A stretch of DNA of 64,000 nucleotides from Microbispora sp. ZYX-F-249 (GCF_039649665.1 NZ_JBDJAW010000012.1:1-64000), one strand, 5' to 3'; shown: positions 35,333 through 45,526, numbered from the stretch's first letter. A program made the numbers and translations. The notes: generated from the letters alone by a model not told the origin.

Positions 35333-36310
35333 TCAGTCGGAGGGCCGGGGGCCCGCGGCGCGGCGAAGCCGGTTGGCGATCGCGAGTCCCAGCCCCCGCT
35401 CCTCCGGCACGGAGGCGACGACGAGGTCGCACCCCCGCTGGTCGAGCTCCCGCAGGAACCCGTACAGCCGGCGGGCGTAGGCCGCCATCGAGCCGGGGAC
35501 CGCCACCACGGCGTGCGCCTTCACCGGGACGCCGGCGAAGGCGGGCGGAACGAGGACGCCCACCCGGTGCCCCAGCTCCTGCGCGAGCTCCGCTTCGGCG
35601 ACGACCTTCTCGGGCTCGACGAGGACGACCCGCGCCCGCGGCGCGTAGTGGGAGGGATGCTGACCCGGCACCCGCACGCTGCTCGTCGCGGGAACGGCAA
35701 GAGGGAACCCCAGCACCGCTTCGAGGTCCTCCCGCGTCACCCCGCCGGGGCGAAGGATGCTCGGGGTGTCGCCCGTGGCGTCGACGATGGTCGACTCGAC
35801 GCCGACCTCGCAGGGGCCGCCGTCCAGCACGAAGTCGACGGCGTCACCGAGCTCCGCGCGGACGTGGTCCGCCGTCGTGGGGCTGACCGACCCGAAGCGG
35901 TTGGCGGACGGGGCCGCGACACCGCCGCCGAAGGCCGACAGCAGCGCGAGCGCGACGGGGTGACTCGGCACGCGCACGCCCACCGTCTCCAGGCCGCCCG
36001 TCGCCGCGAGGGACACCCTGCGGCCGCGCCGCAGGACCAGCGTGAGCGGCCCCGGCCAGAAGCGTTCGGCCAGCAGGCGCGCCGTCGCGGGCACGTCCTC
36101 GGCCCACTCGCCCAGATGCTCCGGGTCGGCGAGGTGGACGATCAGCGGGTGAGAGGGCGGGCGCCCCTTGGCCTGGAAGACCCGCGCGACGGCGGCGGAG
36201 TTGCCGGCGTCGGCGCCCAGACCGTAGACGGTTTCGGTGGGAAAGGCCACCAGGCCTCCGGCGCGCAGCACACCGGCCGCCTTCTCGATGTCACTGGTTC
36301 CTGCCGTCAC
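35333..36310 (-). CDS. L-threonylcarbamoyladenylate synthase (Sua5/YrdC family)
   Basis: 325 residues, the long Sua5 form: YrdC domain (residues 1-205; PTETVYGLGADA, KGRPPSHPLIVH, RVPSHPVALALL, APSANRFGSVSPT, STIVDAT, LRPGG) plus a C-terminal Sua5 domain. It makes threonylcarbamoyl-AMP from threonine, bicarbonate and ATP, the precursor of the t6A37 modification of ANN-decoding tRNAs. GTG start at 36310. The TsaD/TsaB/TsaE partners are not in the window. Confidence 0.93.
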   Translation of the reverse strand: MTAGTSDIEKAAGVLRAGGLVAFPTETVYGLGADAGNSAAVARVFQAKGRPPSHPLIVHLADPEHLGEWAEDVPATARLLAERFWPGPLTLVLRRGRRVSLAATGGLETVGVRVPSHPVALALLSAFGGGVAAPSANRFGSVSPTTADHVRAELGDAVDFVLDGGPCEVGVESTIVDATGDTPSILRPGGVTREDLEAVLGFPLAVPATSSVRVPGQHPSHYAPRARVVLVEPEKVVAEAELAQELGHRVGVLVPPAFAGVPVKAHAVVAVPGSMAAYARRLYGFLRELDQRGCDLVVASVPEERGLGLAIANRLRRAAGPRPSD

Positions 36311-36376
36311 CCTCGCAATCCTCTCACTGTTCCCCCTCCCCGCGTTCCGCGGGCCGCCGGCGGTCCACCCGGGCGT

Positions 36377-37225
36377 CTACGGCCGGTGCACCCGGTCGTC
36401 CCCGAACGGCAGGACGGTTTCCGCCATGGCGAGGCCCGCCTGCCGGATCGCCTGGACCAGGGCGTGCTCGCGGCCCACCGGCCCGTGCGCGAGCACCGCG
36501 TAGCCCTCCCACCGCGTCCCGGCCATGACGCCCACGTCGGCCCGGGTGCCGGCGTCCGTGCCGGTCTTGTTCGCCACCCAGACCCCGGCGGCGTACGGCA
36601 GGGCCACCGGCGGGTCGCGGTCCTCGGGCTCGTGCGGGAGCAGCGCGGGCACCAGCGCGCGGTCGGTGTTGTGCGCCATCCAGCCGAGCAGCAGCCGCTG
36701 CCACGGTTCGCGGCGGTGCGCCAGGGACCGCATGAGCCCGGCCAGCTCGCGCGCCGTCCCGGTGGCGAAGGCCGGCGGATGCACCGGGAGCCTGGGCTCG
36801 CGGATCCTGTCGTGGATCCGGGTCCTGGCCATCCCGAGCGCCGCGGCGGCCGCGTCCACGCGCGCGAGGCCGAGCCGCCGCAGCAGCGCGTTCGTCGCGG
36901 TGTTGTCGCTCACGGAGGCGGTGAGCAGCGCGAGGTCGCCGGCCGTCCAGACGCGGGCCGAAAGATCGGTCAGCAGGCCCGACCCGCCCGCGTAGTCCTC
37001 CTCGAGCAGCGGCACCTGCTCGTCCGGGTCCACCACTCCCGCCGCCATGTCCTGGGCGAGCGCCGCGAGCAGCAGCACCTTGCCGGTGCTGGCCAGCGGC
37101 AGCACCACGTCCTCGTTCACGCCGAGCAGGCCGGGCACGCAGACCGCCAGCGTGCCCGGACAGGCGGCCGCCGCCGCGGCCAGCCGCGCCGCCCCCGGCA
37201 CGCCGCCGGCGTCCTTTCCGCTCAC
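36377..37225 (-). CDS. Serine hydrolase of class A beta-lactamase fold
   Basis: 282 residues. Active-site motifs: S-T-G-K (Ser46-Lys49), S-D-N (106-108) and K-T-G (Lys220). The omega-loop E-x-x-L-N of true class A beta-lactamases is not visible at the expected place ([12 protein letters not shown] instead), and there is no signal peptide, so it is more likely a cytoplasmic peptidase/amidase or PBP-like enzyme than a resistance enzyme. The start could be GTG 37225 or 37228, both after GAAAGGGA. It lies 13 bases after the D-aminoacylase gene and is the last gene of that operon. Confidence 0.82.
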   Translation of the reverse strand: MSGKDAGGVPGAARLAAAAAACPGTLAVCVPGLLGVNEDVVLPLASTGKVLLLAALAQDMAAGVVDPDEQVPLLEEDYAGGSGLLTDLSARVWTAGDLALLTASVSDNTATNALLRRLGLARVDAAAAALGMARTRIHDRIREPRLPVHPPAFATGTARELAGLMRSLAHRREPWQRLLLGWMAHNTDRALVPALLPHEPEDRDPPVALPYAAGVWVANKTGTDAGTRADVGVMAGTRWEGYAVLAHGPVGREHALVQAIRQAGLAMAETVLPFGDDRVHRP

Positions 37226-37238
37226 CACGTCGTCCCTT

Positions 37239-38867
37239 TCACAATGCCAGCACCGAACCCGGACGCGCGCCGGTCTCCTCACCGTCGCGCACGACCACCC
37301 GACCACCCGCGACGACCACGTCGATCCCGGCGGGCGGCAGCAGCGGCTCGGTGAACGTGGCCAGGTCGGCCACCGCCGCGGGGTCGAAGACCACCAGGTC
37401 GGCGTGCGCGCCGTCGCGGATCACACCGCGCCCGGCCAGCCCGAAACGGGCCGCGGCCATCCCGGTCATCTTGTGCACCGCCTCCTCCAGCCGGAGCAGC
37501 CCCAGCTCCCGGACGTACCGGCCGAGCACCCGGGGGAACGTCCCGGCCCAGCGCGGGTGCGGACGCCCGCCGGGCTTCGGCACGCCGTCGGAACCGATCA
37601 TCGCGTACGGCGCGGCCAGCACCCGCCGCACGTCCTCCTCCACCATCGAGTGGCTGATGATCGTCACCTCGCCCGCCTCGGCCACCAGCAGGCCGGCGGC
37701 CACGTCGAGGGGGTCGGCGCCGGCCGAGGCCGCGAGGTCGGCGATGGTCCTGCCCTCGGTGTGGGGATGGCGGGGCGCGCAGGCGACCGAGATGCGGTCC
37801 CAGCCGCCGTTGCCGACCGTGTTCTCCCAGCCGGGCACGCCCTCGGCGATGGCCCGGCGCATTCTGTCCCGCTCGGCGGGGTCGCCGAGCCGCGCCGTGA
37901 GCGCCGCCAGGCCGCCGTCGTTCGCCCAGGGCGGCAGCATGGCGGCCAGCGCCGTGCTGCCCGCGGTGTAGGGGTAGACGTCGCAGGTGACGTCCATCCC
38001 CTCGGCCCGCAGCGCGGCGATGCGCGGCAGGGTGCGCTCGGTGCGTCCCCAGGCGTACCGGCCCGCGGTCTTGTGGTGCGAGACGTGCAGCGCCGCGCCG
38101 CTGCGCCGGGAGATCTCGATCGCCTCCTCCAGCGCCTCCTCCACGCGGGACATCTCGTCACGCAGGTGGGTGACGTACGGCTTGCCGTGCCGGGCGGCCA
38201 CCGCGGCCAGCGCCACGACCTCGTCGGTCCCGGCGTACGAGCCGGGGGTGTAGATGAGGCCGGTGGACAGCCCGGCCGCGCCCTGCGACAGGGACGCGTC
38301 GAGCAGCGCGCACATCGTGCGCAGCTCGGCGGGCCGGGCGGGCCGGTCGACCGGGCCGAGCACGCCCGCCCTGAGCGTGCCGTGGCCGACCAGCGAGGCC
38401 AGGTGGTTGGCCCGGGGCACCCGCGCGTGCGCGGCGGCGAAAGCCGCGAAGTCGGCGTACATGCCGACGTCGCCGCCGAAGGTGATCCGCGCCTCGGCGC
38501 GCATGGCCGGCAGCCGCTCCGGCAGGGCAGGGAACAGGCCGGACCCGCAGTTGCCGCAGATCTCGGTGGTGACGCCCTGCAGCACCGACGCCCGCACCAG
38601 CGCCCTGCCGGAGCCGTCGTCTGCGCCGCCGCCGGACGGGCCGAGCAGCGTGACGCCGTCGGAGTGCGTGTGCACGTCGACGAACCCGGGGGAGACGACG
38701 CGCCCGCGCGCGTCGATCACCTCCGTCGCGCCGCCCGTGCGGGGGGCCTCGCCCGGGGCCAGCACGGTCAGCCGCCCGGCGGCCACGCCGACGTCGGCGG
38801 GCCGTCCGGGGCGGCCCGTGCCGTCCACCAGCAGGCCGCCCCGCACGAGCAGGTCGAAGCCGGTCAC
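37239..38867 (-). CDS. D-aminoacylase / N-acyl-D-amino-acid amidohydrolase
   Basis: 542 residues of the amidohydrolase superfamily. N-terminal beta-sandwich start ([15 protein letters not shown]), metal motif [21 protein letters not shown] (Cys ligand typical of D-aminoacylases), [15 protein letters not shown] and the late-barrel Asp in [11 protein letters not shown]. It releases D-amino acids from N-acyl forms, or D-amino acids from peptides or hydantoin-like compounds. GTG start overlapping the ABC ATPase stop (GTGA at 38864). Operon context with an amino-acid importer supports scavenging of imported D-amino acid derivatives. Confidence 0.9.
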   Translation of the reverse strand: MTGFDLLVRGGLLVDGTGRPGRPADVGVAAGRLTVLAPGEAPRTGGATEVIDARGRVVSPGFVDVHTHSDGVTLLGPSGGGADDGSGRALVRASVLQGVTTEICGNCGSGLFPALPERLPAMRAEARITFGGDVGMYADFAAFAAAHARVPRANHLASLVGHGTLRAGVLGPVDRPARPAELRTMCALLDASLSQGAAGLSTGLIYTPGSYAGTDEVVALAAVAARHGKPYVTHLRDEMSRVEEALEEAIEISRRSGAALHVSHHKTAGRYAWGRTERTLPRIAALRAEGMDVTCDVYPYTAGSTALAAMLPPWANDGGLAALTARLGDPAERDRMRRAIAEGVPGWENTVGNGGWDRISVACAPRHPHTEGRTIADLAASAGADPLDVAAGLLVAEAGEVTIISHSMVEEDVRRVLAAPYAMIGSDGVPKPGGRPHPRWAGTFPRVLGRYVRELGLLRLEEAVHKMTGMAAARFGLAGRGVIRDGAHADLVVFDPAAVADLATFTEPLLPPAGIDVVVAGGRVVVRDGEETGARPGSVLAL

Positions 38868-39667
38868 CGGACCTGCCCGAGGAAGGTGCGCAGCCGCTCG
38901 TGGCGGGGCGCGGAGAGCACCTCGCGCGGGTCGCCGCGCTCGACGATGACGCCGTCGTCCATGAACACGAGCTGGTCGCCGACCTCGCGGGCGAAGTTCA
39001 TCTCGTGCGTGACGACCATCATGGTCATGCCGGTCGCCGCCAGGTCCCGCATGACGGCCAGCACCTCCTGCACCAGCTCGGGGTCGAGGGCGCTGGTCGG
39101 CTCGTCGAACAGCATCAGGCTGGGCCGCATGGCGAGGCTGCGGGCGATGGCCACCCGCTGCTGCTGGCCCCCGGACAGCTGGGCCGGGTAGTGGTGGGCG
39201 CGGTCGGCCAGGCCGACCCGCTCGAGCAGCTCCTCCGCCTGCCGCCTGGCCTGGGCGGCGCGCGTGCCCAGCACGGTGACCGGCCCCTCCATGACGTTCT
39301 CGATCGCGGTGCGGTGCGGGAACAGGTGGAAGCGCTGGAACACCATGCCGATGCCGCGCCGCTGCCGGGACAGCTCGGCCGGGCGCAGCGCGTGCAGCCG
39401 GCCGCCGCGCTCGGCGTAGCCCATCAGCTCGCCGTTCACCCAGATCCGCCCCGAGTCGATCGTCTCCAGGCGGTTGACGCAGCGCAGCAGGGTCGACTTG
39501 CCCGACCCCGACGGGCCGACGATGCACACCACCTCGCCGGCGGGGACGTCGAGGTCGATGCCCTTGAGCACCTCCAGCGCGCCGAACCGCTTGCGGACCG
39601 CGCGGACGCGCACCATCGGCTGGTCGAGACCGCTGTGCTTACTGATTCGCTCGCGCCGCTCGCTCAT
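38864..39667 (-). CDS. Polar amino-acid ABC importer, ATP-binding protein
   Basis: 267 residues. Walker A GPSGSGKS at 51-58, Q-loop FQRFHLFPH, signature LSGGQQQR, Walker [15 protein letters not shown] and H-loop VVTHEM. It is in the GlnQ/ArtP-like family of polar amino-acid importers. ATG overlaps the permease stop (ATGA). Confidence 0.93.
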   Translation of the reverse strand: MSERRERISKHSGLDQPMVRVRAVRKRFGALEVLKGIDLDVPAGEVVCIVGPSGSGKSTLLRCVNRLETIDSGRIWVNGELMGYAERGGRLHALRPAELSRQRRGIGMVFQRFHLFPHRTAIENVMEGPVTVLGTRAAQARRQAEELLERVGLADRAHHYPAQLSGGQQQRVAIARSLAMRPSLMLFDEPTSALDPELVQEVLAVMRDLAATGMTMMVVTHEMNFAREVGDQLVFMDDGVIVERGDPREVLSAPRHERLRTFLGQVR

Positions 39668-40572
39668 GAGGGCTCCTTCTGCAGGGGCCGCAGGTTGCGG
39701 CGGACCCGGGAGGACAGCCGCACGTGGCCGCGTTCGAACCGCTTCTCCACGAAGTGCTGGCCGACGCTCGCGATCGTGGTGAGCACGACGTACCAGATCG
39801 AGGCGACCACGAGCATCGCGATGACCTCGAAGTTGCCGAGGTAGATGCGCTGCGCCACGGTCAGCAGCTCGGCCCCCGCGATCACCGAGACCATCGAGGT
39901 GGTCTTCAGCATCGAGATGAACTGGTTGCCCGTCGGCGGGATGATCACCCGCATGGCCTGCGGCAGCACCACGCGGCGCAGCACCTGCCGGTGCGACATG
40001 CCGAGCGACTCGGCCGCCTCCCGCTGGCCGGGGTCGACGGAGCGGATGCCGGCGCGGACGATCTCCGCCATGTACGCGCCCTCGTTGATGGCCAGGCCGA
40101 GCAGCGCCGCGGTGAACGGCGTGATGACCTCGTTGGCCTGCCATTCGATCAGCTTGGGCCCGCCGAACGGGACGCCGATCGCGAAGGTCGGGAAGACCAG
40201 CCCGATGTTGAACCAGAAGATGAGCTGCACCAGCAGCGGCGTGCCGCGGAAGAACCACGTGTAGAGCGCGGAGGTGCCGCGCAGCACGGGGTTGTCCGAC
40301 AGCTGCATGACGGCGGCGAGCACCCCGAGCACCAGGCCGATGGCCATGGACAGCACGGTGAGCTGGACGGTGACCCACAGACCGCCGAGGATCCTGCCGT
40401 CGGTCAGGTAGGCGACGATGACGTCCCAGTGCAGGTTCTCGTTGACGATGACCGTGTAGGCCAGCCAGACCAGGAAGAGGAGGGCGGCGGCCGCCCCGAG
40501 CCACCGGCCGGGACGCACGGGACGCACGGCCTCGATCGGCAGCTCGGCGGCGGCCTCCTGCTCCCGGGTCAC
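39664..40572 (-). CDS. Polar amino-acid ABC importer, permease
   Basis: 302 residues, longer than usual because of a single-protein HisM/Q-type domain with an extra N-terminal helix ([19 protein letters not shown]). The EAA loop reads [21 protein letters not shown], where ATPase docks; about six helices in all ([40 protein letters not shown] and others). GTG start at 40572 overlaps the SBP stop. Confidence 0.92.
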   Translation of the reverse strand: MTREQEAAAELPIEAVRPVRPGRWLGAAAALLFLVWLAYTVIVNENLHWDVIVAYLTDGRILGGLWVTVQLTVLSMAIGLVLGVLAAVMQLSDNPVLRGTSALYTWFFRGTPLLVQLIFWFNIGLVFPTFAIGVPFGGPKLIEWQANEVITPFTAALLGLAINEGAYMAEIVRAGIRSVDPGQREAAESLGMSHRQVLRRVVLPQAMRVIIPPTGNQFISMLKTTSMVSVIAGAELLTVAQRIYLGNFEVIAMLVVASIWYVVLTTIASVGQHFVEKRFERGHVRLSSRVRRNLRPLQKEPS

Positions 40573-41453
40573 TTCCACGGCTGGGTGTTGACCAGCACGC
40601 CGTCGACGGCGTTGGCCGTCACGCCGTACTCGTCGAGCACGGCCTTGTAGCCGCCGTCGGCCTGGAGCTCCTCCATCGCCTTGGCGACCGCGTCGCGCAG
40701 CGCCGTCTTGCGCTTGTCGATGGCGATGCCCCACGGCCCGGCGTCGTACTGCTCGGGCAGCACGTCGTACTTGCCGGTGTCCTTGGCGTACATGACGGCG
40801 ACGGGGTAGTCCACGATCGTGGCGGACGCGCGCCCGGAGTCGATCGAGAGCAGGCCGGTGGGGGCGTCCTCGCTCTGCATGATCTTCATCTTCGTGGCGC
40901 ACTTCTCGTTCTGCTTCTCGCCGATGGCGAGGTTGGAGCTGCCCTTGGCCAGCACCACCGTGCGGCCGCACAGGTCCTCGAGGTTCTTGATGCCGTCGGG
41001 GTTGCCCTTCTTCACCATGATGGCGCCGCCGGCGTTGAAGTAGTCGACGAAGTCGACCGCCGCGCGCCGCTCCTCGGTGTCGCTCATCGAGGACATCACG
41101 ATGTCCCAGCGCCCGCCCTGCAGGCCGGGGATGAGCCCGTCGAAGGCCGCGTTGGTGATCGAGAACTTCAGCCCGAGCTTGGCCGCGATGGCCGCGCCGA
41201 GATCGGGGTCGACCCCGGTGAGCTCCTGGGTGCCCTCCTTGTACATCTCCATCGGGGGGTAGCCCTCCGACGTGGCGACCCGCAGCGTGCCCGTCTTGCG
41301 CACGTCCTCGGGGACCAGGTCTTTCGCGGTCTTGCCCGTCGTCGCCGCCGCGTTCTCGCCCGCGGCGGTCCCGGACGACGAACGCCCGCAGCCGCCGGCG
41401 AGCGCCGACACCATCAGCGCGCCAACTATGGCCACATAAAGGCGCTTTGTCAT
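40569..41453 (-). CDS. Lipoprotein solute-binding protein for polar amino acids
   Basis: 294 residues. Signal peptide with lipobox LAGGC (Cys22), so it is lipid-anchored outside the membrane. SBP_bac_3 fold: [47 protein letters not shown], and a second lobe with [15 protein letters not shown] 41453 has AGGAGG 5 bases upstream. First gene of the importer-deacylase-hydrolase operon (41453-36377). Confidence 0.93.
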   Translation of the reverse strand: MTKRLYVAIVGALMVSALAGGCGRSSSGTAAGENAAATTGKTAKDLVPEDVRKTGTLRVATSEGYPPMEMYKEGTQELTGVDPDLGAAIAAKLGLKFSITNAAFDGLIPGLQGGRWDIVMSSMSDTEERRAAVDFVDYFNAGGAIMVKKGNPDGIKNLEDLCGRTVVLAKGSSNLAIGEKQNEKCATKMKIMQSEDAPTGLLSIDSGRASATIVDYPVAVMYAKDTGKYDVLPEQYDAGPWGIAIDKRKTALRDAVAKAMEELQADGGYKAVLDEYGVTANAVDGVLVNTQPWK

Positions 41454-41536
41454 GGAACCTCCTGTTTTGCGAACGATTGAGCTTATGCTGGCGACGGGAG
41501 GTAACGGCTGTAACACTCGTGAACGCTTGCGGGTCT

Positions 41537-41559
41537 GAGCATCGAAGATTTCGATGCTC
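41537..41559. promoter_or_regulatory. Perfect 10-bp inverted repeat upstream of the amino-acid importer operon
   Basis: GAGCATCGAA (41537-41546) and TTCGATGCTC (41550-41559) are perfect arms with a 3-base spacer GAT. It lies 84-106 bases upstream of the solute-binding protein ATG. The size and symmetry fit a repressor operator; the regulator is unknown. Confidence 0.6.
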
Positions 41560-41710
41560 GTGGGCAGGCGCCGGGCACACGCCGAGTTCGAGGGGCCGCG
41601 GAAGGCCGGCCGGGGACACGCGGCCACGTACGTCACCTGGCCCGACTATTGGGAACCGCAGGGCGGCTCGGGGCGCCCCGCGCCTCAGCGCTGTGCCTCA
41701 GCGCTGTGCC

Positions 41711-43291
41711 TCAGCCGCCGGCGTTGTGCGCCGGGCGGGAGGCGGACGCCGCGGGCCGCACGACCGCGACCCGGGCCCGCTGGACGCCGTGCTTGCCCGC
41801 CGGGCGCGCCATGGCGGTCCAGCCCACCGCGCCCGCGGCGAGGGCCGCCACCAGCGTGAGCCACCCGAGGGCCCGCCCCGCGCGCAGGCCGTACCCGCAG
41901 GCGAGCCAGTACAGCGAAAGCAGCAGCCTCGCCCGGCCGCGTGCGCTGCCCAGCCGCCGCATCTCCATCGCGCCGAACGCGAAGTCGGCCGCCACCCGCG
42001 CGTCGTCGACGCCCGGCCGCAGCCGCTCGTACACGGCCGCCAGGCGCGCCGGGTCGGGTGCGGCGCCGGGTGCGCTGTCCGCGGCGGGGACGGCGGTGCG
42101 CCCATCCGCCTCCGGCGGCCAGCCCCGCCACAGGTGCTCGTCGGCGATGACCCGGCGGCGGCTCCACCACCGCACGGGCGGCCAGCCCAGCCGCAGCCCG
42201 AGCCCGCCCGGCGGCGCGGCGAACAGGCACTCCCGCAGACGCAGGCCCTCGGGGCGGCGCAGCCCGCCGAGACCGCACCCGCGCAGGTCGGCCCCGGTCA
42301 GCGTGAGCACGTCCGCGTCGAGGCCGTCGAGCGAGGTCACGCGCAGCCGCCCGGCGCGACGGGTGACGGCGGACGGCCCGGCCAGCGTCGCGTTCCGCAG
42401 GTCGACCTCGGCGTCGGACAGCCGCGCGGTGAGCCGTGCGAGCACGGCCGAGCGCAGCACCACCCGGCACCCGCCGGTGCCGGTGCCGGTGTCGAGGTGC
42501 AACGAGGCGCGGGCCCGCACGCCCGCCAGCGACAGCCGCCGCGCGATCCGCATCGGGCCGAGGTAGGCCGCCCCCTCGAAGCGGGCCCCCTGGAAGTCGG
42601 CGCCCGACTCCCAGCCCGAGCCGCGGAAGGAGACGGCCCGGTGGAACCGGGCCCCGCGGAATGCGGCGTCCCCGTGGATGACGGCCGCGTCGAACGTGGC
42701 GAACCCGTGGAACCGCGTGCCCTGGAACGACGCCGTCCCCGTCCTTCCCGGAGGCGCCCCACCGAACGGTGCCCCGCCGAACCGTGCCCCGCCGAACCGT
42801 GCCTCGCTGAACAGGGCGTCGCCGCGCACCGTGACCCGGTCGAAGGCGGCGTGGCCGCCCACTTGGGCGTCGTGCAGGGACAGCTCGCGCAGGAACCGGG
42901 CCTGGCGGAAGGAGAGGTTGCGCAGGAACCGGGCTCCGTAGAACGAGGCGAGACGCTCGAAACGGGCGTGGTCGAAGGTCGCGTCACCGGCGAAGACGAC
43001 CTCGGCGAAGCGGGCCGGGCCGGGGAAGACCGCGTGGTCGAACCTGGCCCGGCCGAGACGGCGCTCCACGCCGTCGAGAACCCGCGTGAGCAGGTCCTCC
43101 GGCAGGACGGTGCCGCGCAGGTCGAGGGACTGACCCGGCACCAGGCCCCGCAGGACCCCGGCCGACTCGACCGGCGTGAGGTGCGCCAGGCACCTGCCGT
43201 ACGGTGCGCAGGCGACGCCGAGGCACTCGGGCACGGCGTCGCAGGTTCTCCAGACCACGTCGAGCGGAGCGATCCGCGACCGGGGTGTCAT
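41711..43291 (-). CDS. Pentapeptide-repeat protein with C-terminal membrane helices
   Basis: 526 residues. After a cysteine-containing N-terminus (RTCDAVPECLGVACAPYGRC), residues about 80-320 are repeats of the A(x)F/L(x)x pentapeptide type (ARFDHAVFPGPARFAEVVF, ARFGGARFGGAPFGG). The C-terminal part has an amphipathic region and two hydrophobic segments (LLSLYWLACGYGLRAG; LTLVAALAAGAVGWTAMA). It may be a membrane-tethered beta-helix protein; function unknown. ATG 43291 is chosen; an in-frame extension upstream has no repeats. Confidence 0.83.
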   Translation of the reverse strand: MTPRSRIAPLDVVWRTCDAVPECLGVACAPYGRCLAHLTPVESAGVLRGLVPGQSLDLRGTVLPEDLLTRVLDGVERRLGRARFDHAVFPGPARFAEVVFAGDATFDHARFERLASFYGARFLRNLSFRQARFLRELSLHDAQVGGHAAFDRVTVRGDALFSEARFGGARFGGAPFGGAPPGRTGTASFQGTRFHGFATFDAAVIHGDAAFRGARFHRAVSFRGSGWESGADFQGARFEGAAYLGPMRIARRLSLAGVRARASLHLDTGTGTGGCRVVLRSAVLARLTARLSDAEVDLRNATLAGPSAVTRRAGRLRVTSLDGLDADVLTLTGADLRGCGLGGLRRPEGLRLRECLFAAPPGGLGLRLGWPPVRWWSRRRVIADEHLWRGWPPEADGRTAVPAADSAPGAAPDPARLAAVYERLRPGVDDARVAADFAFGAMEMRRLGSARGRARLLLSLYWLACGYGLRAGRALGWLTLVAALAAGAVGWTAMARPAGKHGVQRARVAVVRPAASASRPAHNAGG

Positions 43292-43425
43292 GGCAACGTC
43301 ATACCCGATGTCCCATCTCGGGACGTTAAAGCGTGATGGATAGGTAACACTGTGTATCGATCGCGATCGCCCCGGGGGCTCGCCGGCGGCCGTTTGCCCT
43401 GGCGGGCCAGGGGTACCCGACGTGC

Positions 43426-44289
43426 ATGTCTGAGCAGCCGAACTCCACACCGCCACCGCAGACGCAGCAGTATCCCGGCCGGACGGGCGAGATGACGCCC
43501 GAGCCCAGGGACGAGATGCGCGACTACACCGGACGCGACCTGCTGGCCGGCAAGCGCGCGCTCGTCACCGGCGGCGACTCCGGCATCGGGCGGGCCGTGG
43601 CCGTGGCGTTCGCCAAGGAGGGGGCGGACGTCGCGATCGCGTACCTGACCGAGCACGAGGACGCCGAGCACACCAGGAAGCTGGTGGAGCAGGAGGGGCG
43701 CCGCTGTGTGACCATCCCGGGCGACCTCGCCGATCCCCGCCACTGCGAGGAGGTCGTCGAGCGCACGGTCCGCGAGCTCGGCGGGATCGACGTGCTGGTG
43801 AACAACGTGGCCACGCAGACCCCCGTGCAGTCGCTGGAAGAGCTGCCGGACGAACAGTGGGAGCGCACCTTCGCCGTCAACATCCACAGCTACTTTCGCG
43901 TCACCAAGGCCGCGCTGCGGCACATGCCCGAGGGCGGATCGATCGTGAACACCTCGTCGATCAACGGGCTGCGCGGCAACAAGCAGCTGATCGACTACTC
44001 CGCGACCAAGGGCGCGATCAACGCGTTCACCTACTCGATGGCCCAGGTGCTGGTCGAACGGGGGATCAGGATCAACGCCGTGGCTCCCGGGCCGGTCTGG
44101 ACGCCGCTCATCCCGGCCACGTTCCCGGAGGAGAAGGTGGACAAGTTCGGTCAGCAGGTCCCGATGGGCCGCCCGGCGGACCCGGACGAGATCGCTCCCT
44201 CGTACGTGTTCTTCGCCGCCAACCGGCTGTCGTCGTACTACACGGGAGAGGTCCTCGCCCCGATCGGCGGCGAGACGCTGCCCGGGTGA
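43426..44289 (+). CDS. SDR family oxidoreductase (general-stress YhdF/YhxC type)
   Basis: 287 residues. An N-terminal extension of about 40 residues (PGRTGEMTPEPRDEM) characteristic of this SDR group precedes GGDSGIGRAVA; the catalytic residues are in NTSSINGLRGNKQLIDYSATKGA (Ser, Tyr, Lys). NAD(P)-dependent; the substrate of this general-stress group is undefined. Followed by a strong terminator. Confidence 0.9.
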   Translation: MSEQPNSTPPPQTQQYPGRTGEMTPEPRDEMRDYTGRDLLAGKRALVTGGDSGIGRAVAVAFAKEGADVAIAYLTEHEDAEHTRKLVEQEGRRCVTIPGDLADPRHCEEVVERTVRELGGIDVLVNNVATQTPVQSLEELPDEQWERTFAVNIHSYFRVTKAALRHMPEGGSIVNTSSINGLRGNKQLIDYSATKGAINAFTYSMAQVLVERGIRINAVAPGPVWTPLIPATFPEEKVDKFGQQVPMGRPADPDEIAPSYVFFAANRLSSYYTGEVLAPIGGETLPG

Positions 44290-44303
44290 GGGCGCCCGAG
44301 CAT

Positions 44304-44344
44304 GCCGAAGGGCCGCCCGGGGTCGTCCCGGGCGGCCCTTCGGC
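44304..44344. terminator. Strong bidirectional terminator hairpin
   Basis: Perfect 18-bp stem (GCCGAAGGGCCGCCCGGG at 44304-44321 and its complement at 44327-44344) with a GTCGT loop. It lies between the convergent SDR (ends 44289) and the DUF3072 gene (ends 44350). Confidence 0.85.
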
Positions 44345-44349
44345 TCCGT

Positions 44350-44550
44350 TCACCCGTTGTCGCTCAGGCGGCGGCTCTGGTCCTGCAGCTCGTCGATCAG
44401 CTTGGAGGCCTCGGCCTTGCTGAGTCCCTCCGGCACGTCCCGCCCGGCCTCCCTGGCCAGCGTGCGCAGGTAGGACTCCTGCGGCGCGGTCATCGGCTCG
44501 TCCCCCGTCGCCCACTCCTCGGGGTCCTTCTCCACCGGTCCTCGGTCCAT
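44350..44550 (-). CDS. DUF3072 small protein
   Basis: 66 residues. It contains MTAPQESYLRTLAREAG and LSKAEASKLIDELQ, the core of DUF3072; this looks like a SAP-like helical segment (function unknown). The ATG at 44550 lies after an AGGAG-type site. It precedes the membrane protein end at 44610 on the same strand but across 59 bases. Confidence 0.85.
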   Translation of the reverse strand: MDRGPVEKDPEEWATGDEPMTAPQESYLRTLAREAGRDVPEGLSKAEASKLIDELQDQSRRLSDNG

Positions 44551-44609
44551 GACTCCTCCATTGTCGAACTGCCGTTCGCTCTACCCGTCGTCGTGGCCCG
44601 TAACCTGGC

Positions 44610-45146
44610 TCACCGCGCCGCCGGATGGCGCAGGTAGCGGGCCCGGGTGAGCTCGGAGTCGCCGGGCTCCGACCGCCGCCGCAGCATCCGCGTGGCCAGC
44701 ACGGCGCCCGTGGCACAGCCCGCGGCCAGCGCCGCCGCGGCGGCGAACACCGAGCCGGTCCGGGTGGACGGAGGCTCCGGCCGTACGGCCCGGGCCCGCC
44801 AGGCGCGCAGCCACATCGCCTCGGCCGCCGCGTCGAGGAGATAGGCGGGCCGGATGCGGCCCGCGGGCACGTAGACCAGATCGACGGCGAGCAGCGCCGC
44901 CGCCGTGGCCATGCCGAGACGGCGCGCGTGGTCGGCGCCGCCGGGCGCGGACGCGGCGCGGACCTGTGTCCAGCCGATCCCGACGAGCAGCCCGGCGACG
45001 GTGCGTTCCAGCCACCGGTCGGTCTTCGCGCCGAACACCTTCTCGAAGCTCGGCATGTGCAGGAGCGGCCACAGCCCGCCCGCGATGTTGAAGAGCCCAT
45101 GGGCGCGGGCCAGAGCCGCCGCGCTCCTGTCGTCCCGGATCGTCAT
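44610..45146 (-). CDS. Membrane protein of unknown function
   Basis: 178 residues from ATG 45146 (MTIRDDRSAAALARAHGLFN). Hydrophobic segments: LLVGIGWTQV, MATAAALLAVDLVYVPAGRI and VFAAAAALAAGCATGAVLA. It has a GGLWPLLHMPSFEKVFGAKT stretch near the start that recurs in similar actinobacterial proteins, but no defined family is recalled. No operon partner is evident. Confidence 0.65.
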   Translation of the reverse strand: MTIRDDRSAAALARAHGLFNIAGGLWPLLHMPSFEKVFGAKTDRWLERTVAGLLVGIGWTQVRAASAPGGADHARRLGMATAAALLAVDLVYVPAGRIRPAYLLDAAAEAMWLRAWRARAVRPEPPSTRTGSVFAAAAALAAGCATGAVLATRMLRRRSEPGDSELTRARYLRHPAAR

Positions 45147-45244
45147 AGGCCGACGATGCCCGGCCGCAAAACGGACAAACCGCGCTCGGTTCGGCCTGCA
45201 GTCCGGGGGTAGGCGCACATCGAGCAGCAGCGGAGGAGGGCGCC

Positions 45245-45364
45245 ATGCCAGGAAATTTCAAGATTCGGCCACTCGGGGGAGCGTCGGGCTGCCTCATGAT
45301 GATCGTCATCTCGATCGTCGCGTCGATCCTGCTCACGATCCTGGTGAATGTCCTGATCCGCTGA
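45245..45364 (+). CDS. Small hydrophobic one-helix protein (39 residues)
   Basis: MPGNFKIRPLGGASGCLMMI begins the frame, then a single hydrophobic helix (VISIVASILLTILVNVLIR) and stop. A strong GGAGGAGGG ribosome site lies 5-13 bases upstream, supporting translation. Proteins of this size and pattern recur in actinomycetes; function unknown. Confidence 0.75.
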   Translation: MPGNFKIRPLGGASGCLMMIVISIVASILLTILVNVLIR

Positions 45365-45526
45365 CACGTTCCGCACCCGCCGGTGCGACGCGCTGTAATT
45401 GCATTACCCGAAAAGCGCATTCCGGTTGGCATAATTTGAGTATCGGGCGGAGAAACGCGAAGTCGCCCACACAATGCGATTTCGTGCGATGACAGATGAA
45501 ACAATTCGCCTATATGATCGCCGACC

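Noticed and set aside
36377..37225. Beta-lactamase resistance gene
   Set aside because: It lacks a signal peptide and the omega-loop glutamate motif of class A enzymes, and it sits in an amino-acid derivative operon.
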